Origin: Enterospora canceri | Taxonomy: Eukaryota; Microsporidia; Enterocytozoonidae | Length of the DNA stretch: 64,000 nucleotides | Assembly: GCA_002087915.1 (NCBI GenBank) | Contig: LWDP01000001.1 | Coordinates: forward strand, 62,001 to 126,000 | Reading direction: 5' to 3' | Shown: positions 53,765 through 62,687 of the stretch, in pieces | Layout: every line of letters starts with the position of its first letter | How positions within the stretch are numbered: position 1 is the stretch's first letter | Position numbers and translations under genes: made by a program | Notes under the pieces: model-generated | The model's input: the letters and a program-made list of their open reading frames with translations, nothing else | Databases searched by the model: none | Told to the model about the DNA's origin: nothing

Positions 53765-55303
53765 CTAATGGACTCTTTTCAGTAAATCACTCAGTCTTCT
53801 TTCACAATCAGCCTGTTCTTTTTCGAGTTGCTCTTTCCTATGCAAATTGACCTCTCTTTTGATTCTTTCTTTGATTTCATCCCGTCTACTTTTCAATGCA
53901 CGTATCGTGTTTTCACCTTTTGTTCCATAGAGCTGTGTATTGCTCGTCAACTTCTCCTGAAACATTTCAATGAGTTTCTTTTGCCTTAAAATGGTTTCTG
54001 TTTTGATTTTATCACTTGCAATCAGCTTCTTAATCTCGGTGCTGAACATGACGAGATCCTTCTGGAACCTGAAGTTCTTTTCAGTGAGTTTGTTACTGAT
54101 TTGGCTTATTTCGAGGTTCTCCTGCTGCAGTTTTTTGATATTCTTATTCAATTCACCAATTGTTCTGTGCAACTCACTTGGATCATTCTCCTTAGTAAAT
54201 TGTTCCAGTTTTGCAATTGTCTGCTTCTGTTTGGTAGTTTCTCTCTTTCTGTCTTCAATCTCCTTCTCCTTGTTTCCTATGATTTCTTTGAATGAATCAA
54301 CCACATTCATTTCGAGCATATTATTAATATCCATATGTTCCTTAATTAAATTAATCAGGTTATCTTTGAATTTCGTCTTTTCTCCGATCAGATTACTGCA
54401 TATTTTCTCACAATCCGCCTTAATTTGCTCAATCGATGCAACCAGGTTTGTGTTTTCTCTTTCAATCCGATCTGAATTGCGTATGATTAATTTACAGGCG
54501 TGTTCTGCTTCATGAACCTTTTTAGCCATTTCTTTCTGCATTGTGCAAACATGAACGAGTTCTCTAGGCACATCATTTGCAATGTGTTGAATGAGTAGCG
54601 TGTTCTTCTGATTTGGTTGAACGTATGCGTCAATGGTCTCTTCAATCTTGGAGTGTTCTCCAGCAATGGCAAACTTGTAGCATTCTTCAATCAGCTTTTG
54701 TTCAAATGTCTTTGTTTTGATGAGCTGATTCACCTTAAGACTCATGTTTTCAAACAGATCGAGCATGGTCTTGACGTAGACAGATGATGGATCAGAAATG
54801 ATCGTCGTATTCTTCTCTTTCGTTTCCAGACTACTTTTGTCATCCTTGAATTCAATCTTATCCAGCATGGATATGTTTGTTGATTCTCTTTTATGTGTTT
54901 TATGCTTATTTTCAACCAAATGAACAGTTTTATCGTAAAAATCTTCCAGGTTGTCATCAAACAAACTCATATCTGCAATTGCATCCTCTTCAATCTCCTT
55001 TATAGCATCATTCACACAATCAAGCTGTTTCTGTACCTCGTTGTCTGCGAGTACATTTTTGAGGTCATCTGAGATGCTCTCATTGATTTTATTCTCTGTG
55101 TCTTCAATGCATTCTTCACATTTTATTTCTGCCTGATTTGTAGGCAAAACTTCTTCTTTTAGTTGCACTGCAATTTCAGTAACAACAGGTTCTTTATCTG
55201 CTTCTTTCTTTATTGATGCAATTGGAACGGTGTTGGTCTTCTTGTTTATTGTGTTCTTCTTGTTCTGTAAGAAGCTACCTGGTTTCCTGTCTGTCTTTTT
55301 GTT
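53765..55303 (-). CDS. Long coiled-coil protein of unknown function
   Basis: 512 aa. The N-terminal 200 residues are Lys/Glu-rich and low-complexity, with MNKKTDRKPGSFLQNKKNTINKKTN at the start. From about residue 190 to the end it is nearly continuous predicted coiled coil (VHEAEHACKLIIRNSDRIERENTNLVASIEQIKADCEKI; KDLVMFSTEIKKLIASDKIKTETILRQKKLIEMFQEKL). No signal peptide, membrane span or family motif is recognised. It could be a spindle-pole, nuclear-lamina-like or trafficking coiled-coil protein; taxilin-like proteins share this look but not clear sequence. The ATG at 55303 follows GAACCCATC. Confidence 0.7.
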   Translation of the reverse strand, partial: NKKTDRKPGSFLQNKKNTINKKTNTVPIASIKKEADKEPVVTEIAVQLKEEVLPTNQAEIKCEECIEDTENKINESISDDLKNVLADNEVQKQLDCVNDAIKEIEEDAIADMSLFDDNLEDFYDKTVHLVENKHKTHKRESTNISMLDKIEFKDDKSSLETKEKNTTIISDPSSVYVKTMLDLFENMSLKVNQLIKTKTFEQKLIEECYKFAIAGEHSKIEETIDAYVQPNQKNTLLIQHIANDVPRELVHVCTMQKEMAKKVHEAEHACKLIIRNSDRIERENTNLVASIEQIKADCEKICSNLIGEKTKFKDNLINLIKEHMDINNMLEMNVVDSFKEIIGNKEKEIEDRKRETTKQKQTIAKLEQFTKENDPSELHRTIGELNKNIKKLQQENLEISQISNKLTEKNFRFQKDLVMFSTEIKKLIASDKIKTETILRQKKLIEMFQEKLTSNTQLYGTKGENTIRALKSRRDEIKERIKREVNLHRKEQLEKEQADCERRLSDLLKRVH

Positions 55304-55358
55304 CATGATGGGTTCTTTTTGTAGCAATTGAATAATATTTGGAGAAGAAAGCCCCGCA

Positions 55359-56054
55359 ATGAAAAATGAAGAAAAAAGAGAAGCACTAAAAGAAATGTTT
55401 CGGTTTCTAAAGGAAGAAGATTTAGACTTCTTGGTGTCCACTAACGACGACATAAATGTACTGATAACACGTGTGTTGGATAACAACTACAAACCACTCA
55501 TAATAGATGTGAAAGACATAGCAGCTATACGATATGATAGAAGAGTATACAAGAAGGAATTACACTATCCAGAAGTATTTGCAAATGATGGACAGTACAA
55601 GAACTACGACGATGTTGATCAAATACGGATAAGAGCATCACAACTACAAGACGAAGCACATGCATTGGATCTAAAGGGATCAGGAAACAAGCTATTTGGA
55701 ATTGAATACGTAATAGAAGCAGATAAAAAAAGAGAAGAACGTGATAAAATGAATAGATATGCAGCAATATTGGTTATGAAAAAGGCAATAGAAAACAGGA
55801 ATCAAAATACAGAATACCAAAGCAAGGAAACAAAATCGTGCTTGATAGACTTGCATAGACTCTATGTAAAAGAAGCATTGGATTTCGTAGAAGATTTGTA
55901 CAGAGAGTGGAATTTCAAAGAGATAAATTTCGTAACTGGGCGAAAGACCAAGAATAAGACACTGAGACCAGCACTTGAGACGTGGTTTGCAGAGAATGGC
56001 TTTGCGCACTACGACTTGGGTGCGATCATAAAAGGGAAAAAGAAGATAACATAA
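55359..56054 (+). CDS. CUE/DUF1771/Smr-domain protein (Cue2-like)
   Basis: 231 aa. The N-terminal 40 residues resemble a CUE ubiquitin-binding fold (MFRFLKEEDLDFLVSTNDDINVLITRVLDN). Residues about 85-150 fit DUF1771 (RIRASQLQDEAHALDLKGSGNKLFG). The C-terminal Smr domain (about 155-231) has the IDLHRLYVKEALDFVEDL motif with the DxH pair, then INFVTGRKTKNKTLRPALETWFAENGF. In yeast Cue2 such an arrangement cuts mRNA at collided ribosomes in no-go decay. The canonical HGxG-like loop is replaced by TGRKTKN, so activity is uncertain. AGCCCCGCA precedes the ATG. Head-to-head with the coiled-coil gene. Confidence 0.75.
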   Translation: MKNEEKREALKEMFRFLKEEDLDFLVSTNDDINVLITRVLDNNYKPLIIDVKDIAAIRYDRRVYKKELHYPEVFANDGQYKNYDDVDQIRIRASQLQDEAHALDLKGSGNKLFGIEYVIEADKKREERDKMNRYAAILVMKKAIENRNQNTEYQSKETKSCLIDLHRLYVKEALDFVEDLYREWNFKEINFVTGRKTKNKTLRPALETWFAENGFAHYDLGAIIKGKKKIT

Positions 56055-56057
56055 AAA

Positions 56058-56139
56058 CGACAGCGACGGGATTCGAACCCGCGCCTCTTAAAGAGAATAG
56101 ATTAGCAATCTACCGCGTTAACCACTTTGCTACACTGTC
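56058..56139 (-). tRNA. tRNA-Ser (GCU)
   Basis: Class II tRNA on the minus strand. Acceptor GACAGTG with CGCTGTC; D-arm TAGCAAAGTGGTTAACGC; anticodon stem GTAGA/TCTAT with loop TTGCTAA giving GCU; long variable arm TCTCTTTAAGAGGCG; T-arm CGGG-TTCGAAT-CCCG. No intron. It sits 3 bp from the Cue2-like stop. Confidence 0.96.
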
Positions 56140-56207
56140 GAAAAAAGGGTAAAAGTGCAATATATCCAACAATAGTCCTACAAAAATAATAGCATAAATT
56201 GCCCAGA

Positions 56208-58118
56208 ATGAGAAAGACAACTTTTTATACAACATCAGTTATAGCACACATTGACCATGGTAAAACGACATTTGTAGACAGCTTGTTAGCACACGGCGGC
56301 TTCATATCGAAGTCAATGGCAGGAACAGCACGGCTTCTAAATACACGACGGGATGAACAGACCAGAGGAATCACAATGAAAAACAGCATAATCAGAATAC
56401 AAGAGCACTTCTTCATTGATACTCCAGGACATGCTGACTTTGAACAGTGCATTTATAGCGCGTCTATTCTATCAGACAACTTCATTCTGATCATTGATGT
56501 CAACGAAGGCATTACACCAAGAACATACAGTTTAATCAAATTCATAGACAGAAATAGAACAATTTTAGTGCTGAATAAGATAGAACAAGACAAGGAACTC
56601 CCACTCTTTGACATTGAAAGTATCATACAAAAGATAAATACAATGCTTAAGGAAGAGATATTTAGCTGGGATAAGAACAACGTGGTATTAACATCTGCTA
56701 TTTTATGTATGGGAATATCACATCACAGTTTAAAAGAGAAGGTTTCTGCTAAGAACAACACAATAAAACACGCAATAAAGTGTATAAAGGCACTAGATGA
56801 GAAAATAGAAAAGAAGGATGTTGATGGCATACTCAAGAAATACAATATCAAGAACGTAGACAGAAAGATGATATTCAACAAGGTGTTCAATCTATCAGAG
56901 ACCATATTTGAAATGTTGCAGTGCTTTGACAAAATTGAGAAGAAACAGACAAATTTGATCAATTTTATCAATTGTACAGATGAATTGAAGGCTATCAGCA
57001 CATTTGCGATACCAATAAGAATTGTAGAAAAAGAACAAGACATATTGCACATATTCAAGATAATCTCTGGTTGTTTTACTGTAGGAGATGAACTAATTAC
57101 AAATGATGAGAAAATAATCAAAATAGGCAATATATACACATTTAAGGGTGAACAACTGATGGAGATACAAAATGCAAAAGAAGGAATGCTCATTGGAGTG
57201 AGAGGATCCTTTATACAAAATGCCACACTTGCCAGGGAACACTCCTTTACAATTGCACCAAAAACACAATTCAATGCTGTCTATAAAACCAAACTGGCTC
57301 TGGACAATATCGAAGAGAAAGAAGAGCTGAAGACCTTCTTTAAACAGCTCGCTTTAATTGAAAATGGCCTTCGAGTTAGAAAAAACAGATTCTGTGAATT
57401 TGAGGTTGGGTGTTTTGGTGAATTACAATTTGACAAAATATGCGAGGATTTGAAGGATGCTGGATTCAATTTCAAAGTGCGTGGTCTCACAAAAAGATTC
57501 ATTGAATGTTGCAAGCAAAGGGTTTCTATGAATAATGAGAATTTTGATATCACTATTGATGAGTCGAATAAGGAATCAAACGAAATAGAAATATATGCAA
57601 AAGAAAGTGAAGGAATCATCAAAAGTGCCATTGCAGCATTCTGCAAAAACGGGCCATTGATTCGTGAGAAGATTGGATTCACGAAATTCACAATAAGATC
57701 ATCAGGCAAAACAGATTACAACGAATTCAAAAATGTATTAGAATCATTGTATATTGGATCAAAACCATGTGCTGTTGCATACTACTATAACATGAGAGTG
57801 TATTTATTACACAATTACCTGAATATCATGTATAGGATACTCCAAAAATATAACGCAATCGTAGAGAAGGAGAACTACGAGGAAGAAAACGAGTTCTTTA
57901 TCATGGAATGCAAAATACCACAGTTCCAACTACACAATGCCATCTCAGACATCAGAAGAGAATGCAAAGGCACTGTCTATTTTGAATTAGAAAAGGGTTG
58001 CTTCTGTGTGAATGAGTCGTTCGCTGATATGATCAATGAGTTACAGGAAGAAAAAGGAATGATTTCTAAAAAGAAGATTGTGGAAACAGGCACCAAACAA
58101 CGCACTCTCAAGAAATAG
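56208..58118 (+). CDS. RIA1: EF2-like ribosome maturation GTPase EFL1 (Ria1)
   Basis: 636 aa, far shorter than yeast Ria1 (1,110). It has the EF-G/EF2 layout: GTPase with AHIDHGKTT (13-21), RGITMKNS, DTPGHADFEQ and NKIE; then a beta-barrel domain (FKIISGCFTVGDELI) and the domain III-V region (GELQFDKICEDLKDAGFNFKV...; LHNAISDIRRECKGTV). EFL1 with Sdo1 releases the anti-association factor Tif6 from 60S subunits. EF2 itself is excluded by the short length and by the missing diphthamide-loop signature. TTGCCCAGA precedes the ATG at 56208; an in-frame TTG was rejected. Confidence 0.85.
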   Translation: MRKTTFYTTSVIAHIDHGKTTFVDSLLAHGGFISKSMAGTARLLNTRRDEQTRGITMKNSIIRIQEHFFIDTPGHADFEQCIYSASILSDNFILIIDVNEGITPRTYSLIKFIDRNRTILVLNKIEQDKELPLFDIESIIQKINTMLKEEIFSWDKNNVVLTSAILCMGISHHSLKEKVSAKNNTIKHAIKCIKALDEKIEKKDVDGILKKYNIKNVDRKMIFNKVFNLSETIFEMLQCFDKIEKKQTNLINFINCTDELKAISTFAIPIRIVEKEQDILHIFKIISGCFTVGDELITNDEKIIKIGNIYTFKGEQLMEIQNAKEGMLIGVRGSFIQNATLAREHSFTIAPKTQFNAVYKTKLALDNIEEKEELKTFFKQLALIENGLRVRKNRFCEFEVGCFGELQFDKICEDLKDAGFNFKVRGLTKRFIECCKQRVSMNNENFDITIDESNKESNEIEIYAKESEGIIKSAIAAFCKNGPLIREKIGFTKFTIRSSGKTDYNEFKNVLESLYIGSKPCAVAYYYNMRVYLLHNYLNIMYRILQKYNAIVEKENYEEENEFFIMECKIPQFQLHNAISDIRRECKGTVYFELEKGCFCVNESFADMINELQEEKGMISKKKIVETGTKQRTLKK

Positions 58119-58123
58119 TTCAC

Positions 58124-59224
58124 TCAGAAGTCCATGAATTCAGCATAGGAAATGTCCTTTTTGATCACGTTGGTTGCTGTCTTCTTAAAAACATATCGCA
58201 ATGTCTTGTTTTCAGCAACCTGTTTCATTTTAACTGGTTTCTTCAATATCACCTGTTCAATTTCAGTTGGATTTTCTACATTTTTGAGAATGTCCTGCAA
58301 GTGTTCCCTGGCCTGATCTATTTGGTACAATTTGCTATAAAATGTTCTATCTCTGTCGTATTTCTCTGTTGTAGTTGTGATACGTCGTTTATATTTATAT
58401 TTGTAATTTGTATTACATAATGGTTTCAAACTCAAGAACCTGAAATCAGGTTCAAAACAATCACACTCTGATAATGCGTATGTTGCCTTATACCACGTCT
58501 CCATCTTTACATTCTCCTCTATTCCAGATAGAATGTTCTCTGGCAGATACATTTCATGTAGTTCTTCCAATTCTTTGAGTTTAATCCTATTCTGTAAAAT
58601 GCGCCTACTTTTTACAAAAATGTTTTCATATCCAGTTAATTTGCCTGTTTTAGCAGACAGATCATCAACGTTATAGCAAATTAATTGCATATTATTGATA
58701 ATTGATCTGATATCATAGTCACATTCTTCTGCTATTCTTTGTAACACATGACTTGGTAATACTATACCTTCTTTTTTTAATATCATTTCCTGTATTTCGA
58801 AACATATTCCCAGCGTTGGTTTATAGAGTTTGATTGTCTTGATCTCTTTCAAATACACATCATTTGTAATACAAACCACTGGAATACTACTCTTTTTTAG
58901 GCTACGTAATACAAAACTATTTTCTAAAAATTCCTCATGAATTATCAGGCAGTTTGTTTTGTTGTCCAAACTCCTTTGATTTTGATTCAGCATCACATTC
59001 AACTTCTTAATGTTCTCTGAATCCAGTTCGATTACATTATATTTGCACAATCTGGCACAAATCATAACAAGTGTCTTCTTACCAATCCCAGATGGACCAT
59101 TCACATTGCAGACTGTACAATCATTCATGTTCTTGAACCACTTTAACACTTCCACGTGCATTTGATTAGTGAATTTCAGTCCAGTGAATTTGGTTGGTTT
59201 GTATTTGATGGACCACGGTAGCAT
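58124..59224 (-). CDS. CTF18: RFC-like clamp-loader large subunit, Ctf18-like
   Basis: 366 aa, much shorter than yeast Ctf18 (741). The start MLPWSIKYKPTKFTGLKFTNQMHVEVLKWFKN matches the RFC-box opening WVDKYRP...F.DL.....NREVLRWLK. The P-loop is GPSGIGKKT (43-51) and the Walker B-like segment CLIIHEEF, both altered from the consensus. The C-terminal end TLRYVFKKTATNVIKKDISYAEFM resembles the Ctf18 tail RxxYNEGxSNAVRxPxxxxD that binds Dcc1 and Ctf8. Ctf18-RFC loads PCNA and supports cohesion. Rad24 and Elg1 lack this tail, so Ctf18 is favoured. ACAACCC directly precedes the ATG. The EFL1 stop is 5 bp away, tail-to-tail. Confidence 0.65.
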   Translation of the reverse strand: MLPWSIKYKPTKFTGLKFTNQMHVEVLKWFKNMNDCTVCNVNGPSGIGKKTLVMICARLCKYNVIELDSENIKKLNVMLNQNQRSLDNKTNCLIIHEEFLENSFVLRSLKKSSIPVVCITNDVYLKEIKTIKLYKPTLGICFEIQEMILKKEGIVLPSHVLQRIAEECDYDIRSIINNMQLICYNVDDLSAKTGKLTGYENIFVKSRRILQNRIKLKELEELHEMYLPENILSGIEENVKMETWYKATYALSECDCFEPDFRFLSLKPLCNTNYKYKYKRRITTTTEKYDRDRTFYSKLYQIDQAREHLQDILKNVENPTEIEQVILKKPVKMKQVAENKTLRYVFKKTATNVIKKDISYAEFMDF

Positions 59225-59344
59225 GGGTTGTAAAAGGCGATAGTAGTTGGATGAGTATTCAGATACAGAAGTGGTATTTAGTTCATTCTGGTTACCTCAT
59301 TAACCAAAAACCTATCAGTTAAATAATAAAAATTTGCCCAATAA

Positions 59345-60544
59345 ATGGCATTCATAGACGATGTTGTGGTTCTGCTGAGTAAAATCAGCAACTACATTCG
59401 ATTAGCGAACACCAGTGGAGAAATGAGCAAAACAGAGACTGAAATGCTGATAGACAAACTGGTTGCTGTAAAACGAGAATTGAAGGACTCAGAATCAAGA
59501 ATTACACAAATATTGGAAGAAAAGACAAAGCAAATAAAAAACAACGATGGAACCGTATACGTATTCAGTAATGGGGAAGTGAAGGCTGTGCTAAGCAAAG
59601 ACATAGAGAAACCAAGGATCGAAGTTTGTGAGAAGCTGGAAGAAAACTGTAATTGTCAATTGGAGCAGAATCAGACATTTGATGAATTCAAGAAATTAGT
59701 GGTAATCGAAGATGAACGAGAATTAGTCAGGATGGACAGTGAGCTAACTTGTGTGGCACTGGAAGTGTTCGACCATTCGTACAGAACATATCAACCATTT
59801 TCCTGTTGGATTGGAATTTATACAATAACAGGTAATATTTTCATAATTGACATGCTCAAATTCAGAAAGATGATTTCACGACTGAATCTACTGAGATGCA
59901 ACGTGATAAAGTACGTCCACTGTGAGAAGTGTATTGAAATACTGCGGAATGAGTACGGTGGAATTGGATGCTACGTGAATTACAGTGCATTTGAGATAGA
60001 CAGATACGTAGATTATCGAATAAGACCCATAAACCAAATATTTACAAATATAATGCAAGAGAGTCTGTTTAGGACAGTGGAGAAGATCAACCTGAATATT
60101 GTGGTGAATAAGCACATTCCAGATCAGTCAAATGATTTACCTGAAAACAAATTGCAGGAGTTCAAATCCAGGAACGGGATAAATTTTCAGATTGCGTTTC
60201 TGGACAAACTATTCGCATACAGGGACTATTTGGCCAAACAGGATAACGAATCACCAGAATACATTTTATCAGACAACCAGATGATACAACTGCTTGAGAA
60301 GACACCACTGACAATATCGGAATTCACTGAGCTATTTGCAAGGATGTCTCCAAATATCAGAACACATGCAACTGATATTCTGATTATCATGCGCAAGAAA
60401 CACGATTTCAGTGTGAAGAACCTGATGGTTGCAGTGCAGGAGGAGGTGATTCCTGAGCAGCTGGAGCGATACAGGGCATTTGGTACGCCTGGAAATGCAC
60501 AGGATGAGGAGCCTAGCTCATTTGAGATATCAGATGTAGAATAA
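59345..60544 (+). CDS. RRP6: Exosome-associated Rrp6-like protein with degenerate exonuclease motifs
   Basis: 399 aa, about half of yeast Rrp6 (733). The exonuclease fold at about residues 112-250 (FKKLVVIEDERELVRMD; ALEVFDHSYRTYQPFSCWIGIYTITGNIFIIDMLKFR; VDYRIRPINQIF) is followed by an HRDC domain at about 280-355. Four of the five DEDDY positions appear changed: the first D-x-E is E140-V-F142, and the last Tyr and Asp are I236 and S240. The middle Asp, in the yeast Rrp6 segment around GAFMDII, corresponds to HCEKCI here. Rrp6 trims structured RNAs in the nuclear exosome; this one may be a scaffold only. TTGCCCAATAA precedes the ATG. Confidence 0.72.
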   Translation: MAFIDDVVVLLSKISNYIRLANTSGEMSKTETEMLIDKLVAVKRELKDSESRITQILEEKTKQIKNNDGTVYVFSNGEVKAVLSKDIEKPRIEVCEKLEENCNCQLEQNQTFDEFKKLVVIEDERELVRMDSELTCVALEVFDHSYRTYQPFSCWIGIYTITGNIFIIDMLKFRKMISRLNLLRCNVIKYVHCEKCIEILRNEYGGIGCYVNYSAFEIDRYVDYRIRPINQIFTNIMQESLFRTVEKINLNIVVNKHIPDQSNDLPENKLQEFKSRNGINFQIAFLDKLFAYRDYLAKQDNESPEYILSDNQMIQLLEKTPLTISEFTELFARMSPNIRTHATDILIIMRKKHDFSVKNLMVAVQEEVIPEQLERYRAFGTPGNAQDEEPSSFEISDVE

Positions 60545-60545
60545 A

Positions 60546-62606
60546 CTAATTAGCACCTGCTCTGAGTCTGGATTGTAGGATTCTGCCTTGTTCGTCCTTA
60601 GATTTGTCTTCAAGGACGTCCTCAAAGAAGTCATAGAGCGGCTGCAAGTTCTCGTAGAACTCAACTTCACCCATGATCTCATCCAGAATCCTAATCTGTT
60701 TAAGAAACTCCCTTACGTCGTCCTTCTTCTTTGCATTGAATGCGTTGATGTTGTTTCGACAGTAGTAGAACACGTTCTTGTACAGTCCGTCGAATAGCAA
60801 TGGGTTCTTTGTCTCGTTGTAAATCAACTCGAAAATTGATACAATCTTCTTCAAGTAGTAATTCTGCTTGAAATTCCCTTCCCTGTAAAACAGGTCAAAA
60901 TAGTAGAAGAATTCCAGGTTGATTTGTCGCTTGAACGTGTAGAAGAACACATCGTATGCATCTGCAATATCCCTGCTTGCTATTTTGTTGTCCAAATCCT
61001 TGAATGTGTTCAATGTGTAGATGACTTTCTGATACTCTGATTTCTTAAGAAGCAGCGTATTCTTCCCAATATATTTCTTGATTAGTGCATCTCTGAATGC
61101 ATCATCAAAGTCATTGATAAATCCACCCTTTTCCCCATCGTATACGAACAGCTTAGCATTCTTACATGCTACAATTTCAGATGTGAAGATCTCCTTGAAC
61201 AGTTTCGTGGTCACCTTCTTAATTTTCCCATTCAGGTGCTTAATGATTTCCCTATCGTAACTCGACTTCTCTGTATTCAACTTCTGTGTGTTTAAAATGG
61301 CTTCTACTTCCTTCTGCAGTGTCAGTCTCTTCGTCTTTGGATCTATTTTCACTTCTGCCTCAAAAATGTAGTCAATTTTCTTCTTGTTTTTCTCCAATTT
61401 GAATTTCGTGTATTCGGTCTCAACTCGTTGATTCAGAAATATTTTTATCACGGTGTTTTCTGCATATTTCAGCAAAAATGACGTGACTTCGATCCGTGGA
61501 GTAGTAATGAGTGTGTATTGTGTTTGGGTGGTGTTTATAATGGTGTTTTTATCATTGGATGTCTCAGGCCTATTCTTGAAGATGTTGTATTCACTAGGGT
61601 AAATCTTGTTATAATCAACCGTGTCTACAATGTTCTCCATCGAGAACTTATTGTCAAACTGCGTTGATATCGAATACTTGTTTATGAAGTTCCCCAGTTC
61701 ATCCTTGATGATCTCCAATATGTTCTCTAATTTTGTTACAAATTTGTAGGTTTCATTCTGGTTCCCAAAGAAGTCTTCTTCTGTTCTTCTGAGTTTGAAG
61801 TTGTTTAGTGTCAGTTCAATGATTATTTGGTAATTGCTTATGACTCTGTCCACCTTCTTCATGATGTTTTTGCACAATCTTTCTAAATGAATGTTCTTCT
61901 TGTACTCTTCAAGAATCAGTTTCTCAATTGTATCAAATACATATGCTCTGAAGTAATTCTTCACAAATGCCTCCAACTCGTACAAACTGCCTAGAATCAG
62001 AAGACATTTGAATGAGTTGTTGACCTGGTTGTTGAATACGAAATCAAATATTTCCATGTTGATCTTGTCTGTTAGATCCATATATGATCTATAAATGAGT
62101 TTTCTGTATTCGAAAACACCCTTGATTTTCATGAAGTCCTTGTTATCAATCAGGTCAAGGCATTTTACCAGCTGATAGCATTTCTTAATCAATTCTGTGG
62201 TTATTTCATATTCCTCATATGTCAACTTAATGTCCATAATCTGCCTACAGACATCGTACTTTGCTCCAAAATACTCACTCTTTGAGAATTCACTCGTAAT
62301 GTCCTTTATCCCATAATCAAAGTCTTTGATTTGTGCACCAGAATGAACATCATTCAGGTTAGCCAGTAATTCCTTATTCTGTACAGAGAATCTGTTGTAT
62401 GAGAGCACTGAATCGCTGAAGCCTTTGAAGTTTGCTGCAATGATTCCCTCCATTGCATTTTCCAATTTATGGTACATGTCTCTGAACTCACTTGCCGGAA
62501 TGCTTCCTTTGTTTATTCGTAGTGCAATATGCAGTGGATTGAACTCATCTGTTAGCACTGTGTCCCAATCTACTCGCAGTTCCTTAATGATTGTTTGTAA
62601 ATCCAT
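60546..62606 (-). CDS. SEC8: Exocyst complex subunit Sec8
   Basis: 686 aa, shorter than yeast (1,065). The N-terminus LRVDWDTVLTDEFNPLHIALRINKGS ... FRDMYHKLENAMEGIIAANFKGFSDSVLSYNRF fits the Sec8 opening (FNPIxLALxxLxxSxxG ... F..L...L.xIVxxHYxxFxxSIxxYxxI). The rest is helical CATCHR-type, with Lys/Asn/Phe-rich bundles. It partners Sec6 (this window, 22737-24815) and other exocyst subunits at sites of polarised secretion. Its stop is 1 bp from the RRP6 stop. TTTACCCTAA directly precedes the ATG. Confidence 0.7.
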   Translation of the reverse strand: MDLQTIIKELRVDWDTVLTDEFNPLHIALRINKGSIPASEFRDMYHKLENAMEGIIAANFKGFSDSVLSYNRFSVQNKELLANLNDVHSGAQIKDFDYGIKDITSEFSKSEYFGAKYDVCRQIMDIKLTYEEYEITTELIKKCYQLVKCLDLIDNKDFMKIKGVFEYRKLIYRSYMDLTDKINMEIFDFVFNNQVNNSFKCLLILGSLYELEAFVKNYFRAYVFDTIEKLILEEYKKNIHLERLCKNIMKKVDRVISNYQIIIELTLNNFKLRRTEEDFFGNQNETYKFVTKLENILEIIKDELGNFINKYSISTQFDNKFSMENIVDTVDYNKIYPSEYNIFKNRPETSNDKNTIINTTQTQYTLITTPRIEVTSFLLKYAENTVIKIFLNQRVETEYTKFKLEKNKKKIDYIFEAEVKIDPKTKRLTLQKEVEAILNTQKLNTEKSSYDREIIKHLNGKIKKVTTKLFKEIFTSEIVACKNAKLFVYDGEKGGFINDFDDAFRDALIKKYIGKNTLLLKKSEYQKVIYTLNTFKDLDNKIASRDIADAYDVFFYTFKRQINLEFFYYFDLFYREGNFKQNYYLKKIVSIFELIYNETKNPLLFDGLYKNVFYYCRNNINAFNAKKKDDVREFLKQIRILDEIMGEVEFYENLQPLYDFFEDVLEDKSKDEQGRILQSRLRAGAN

Positions 62607-62687
62607 TTAGGGTAAATTCGTATCAAATTCAAAGGAACTAAACGAATCAAACAATAAAAACAACAGTTGTTTTAGAAGAGTAAACAG

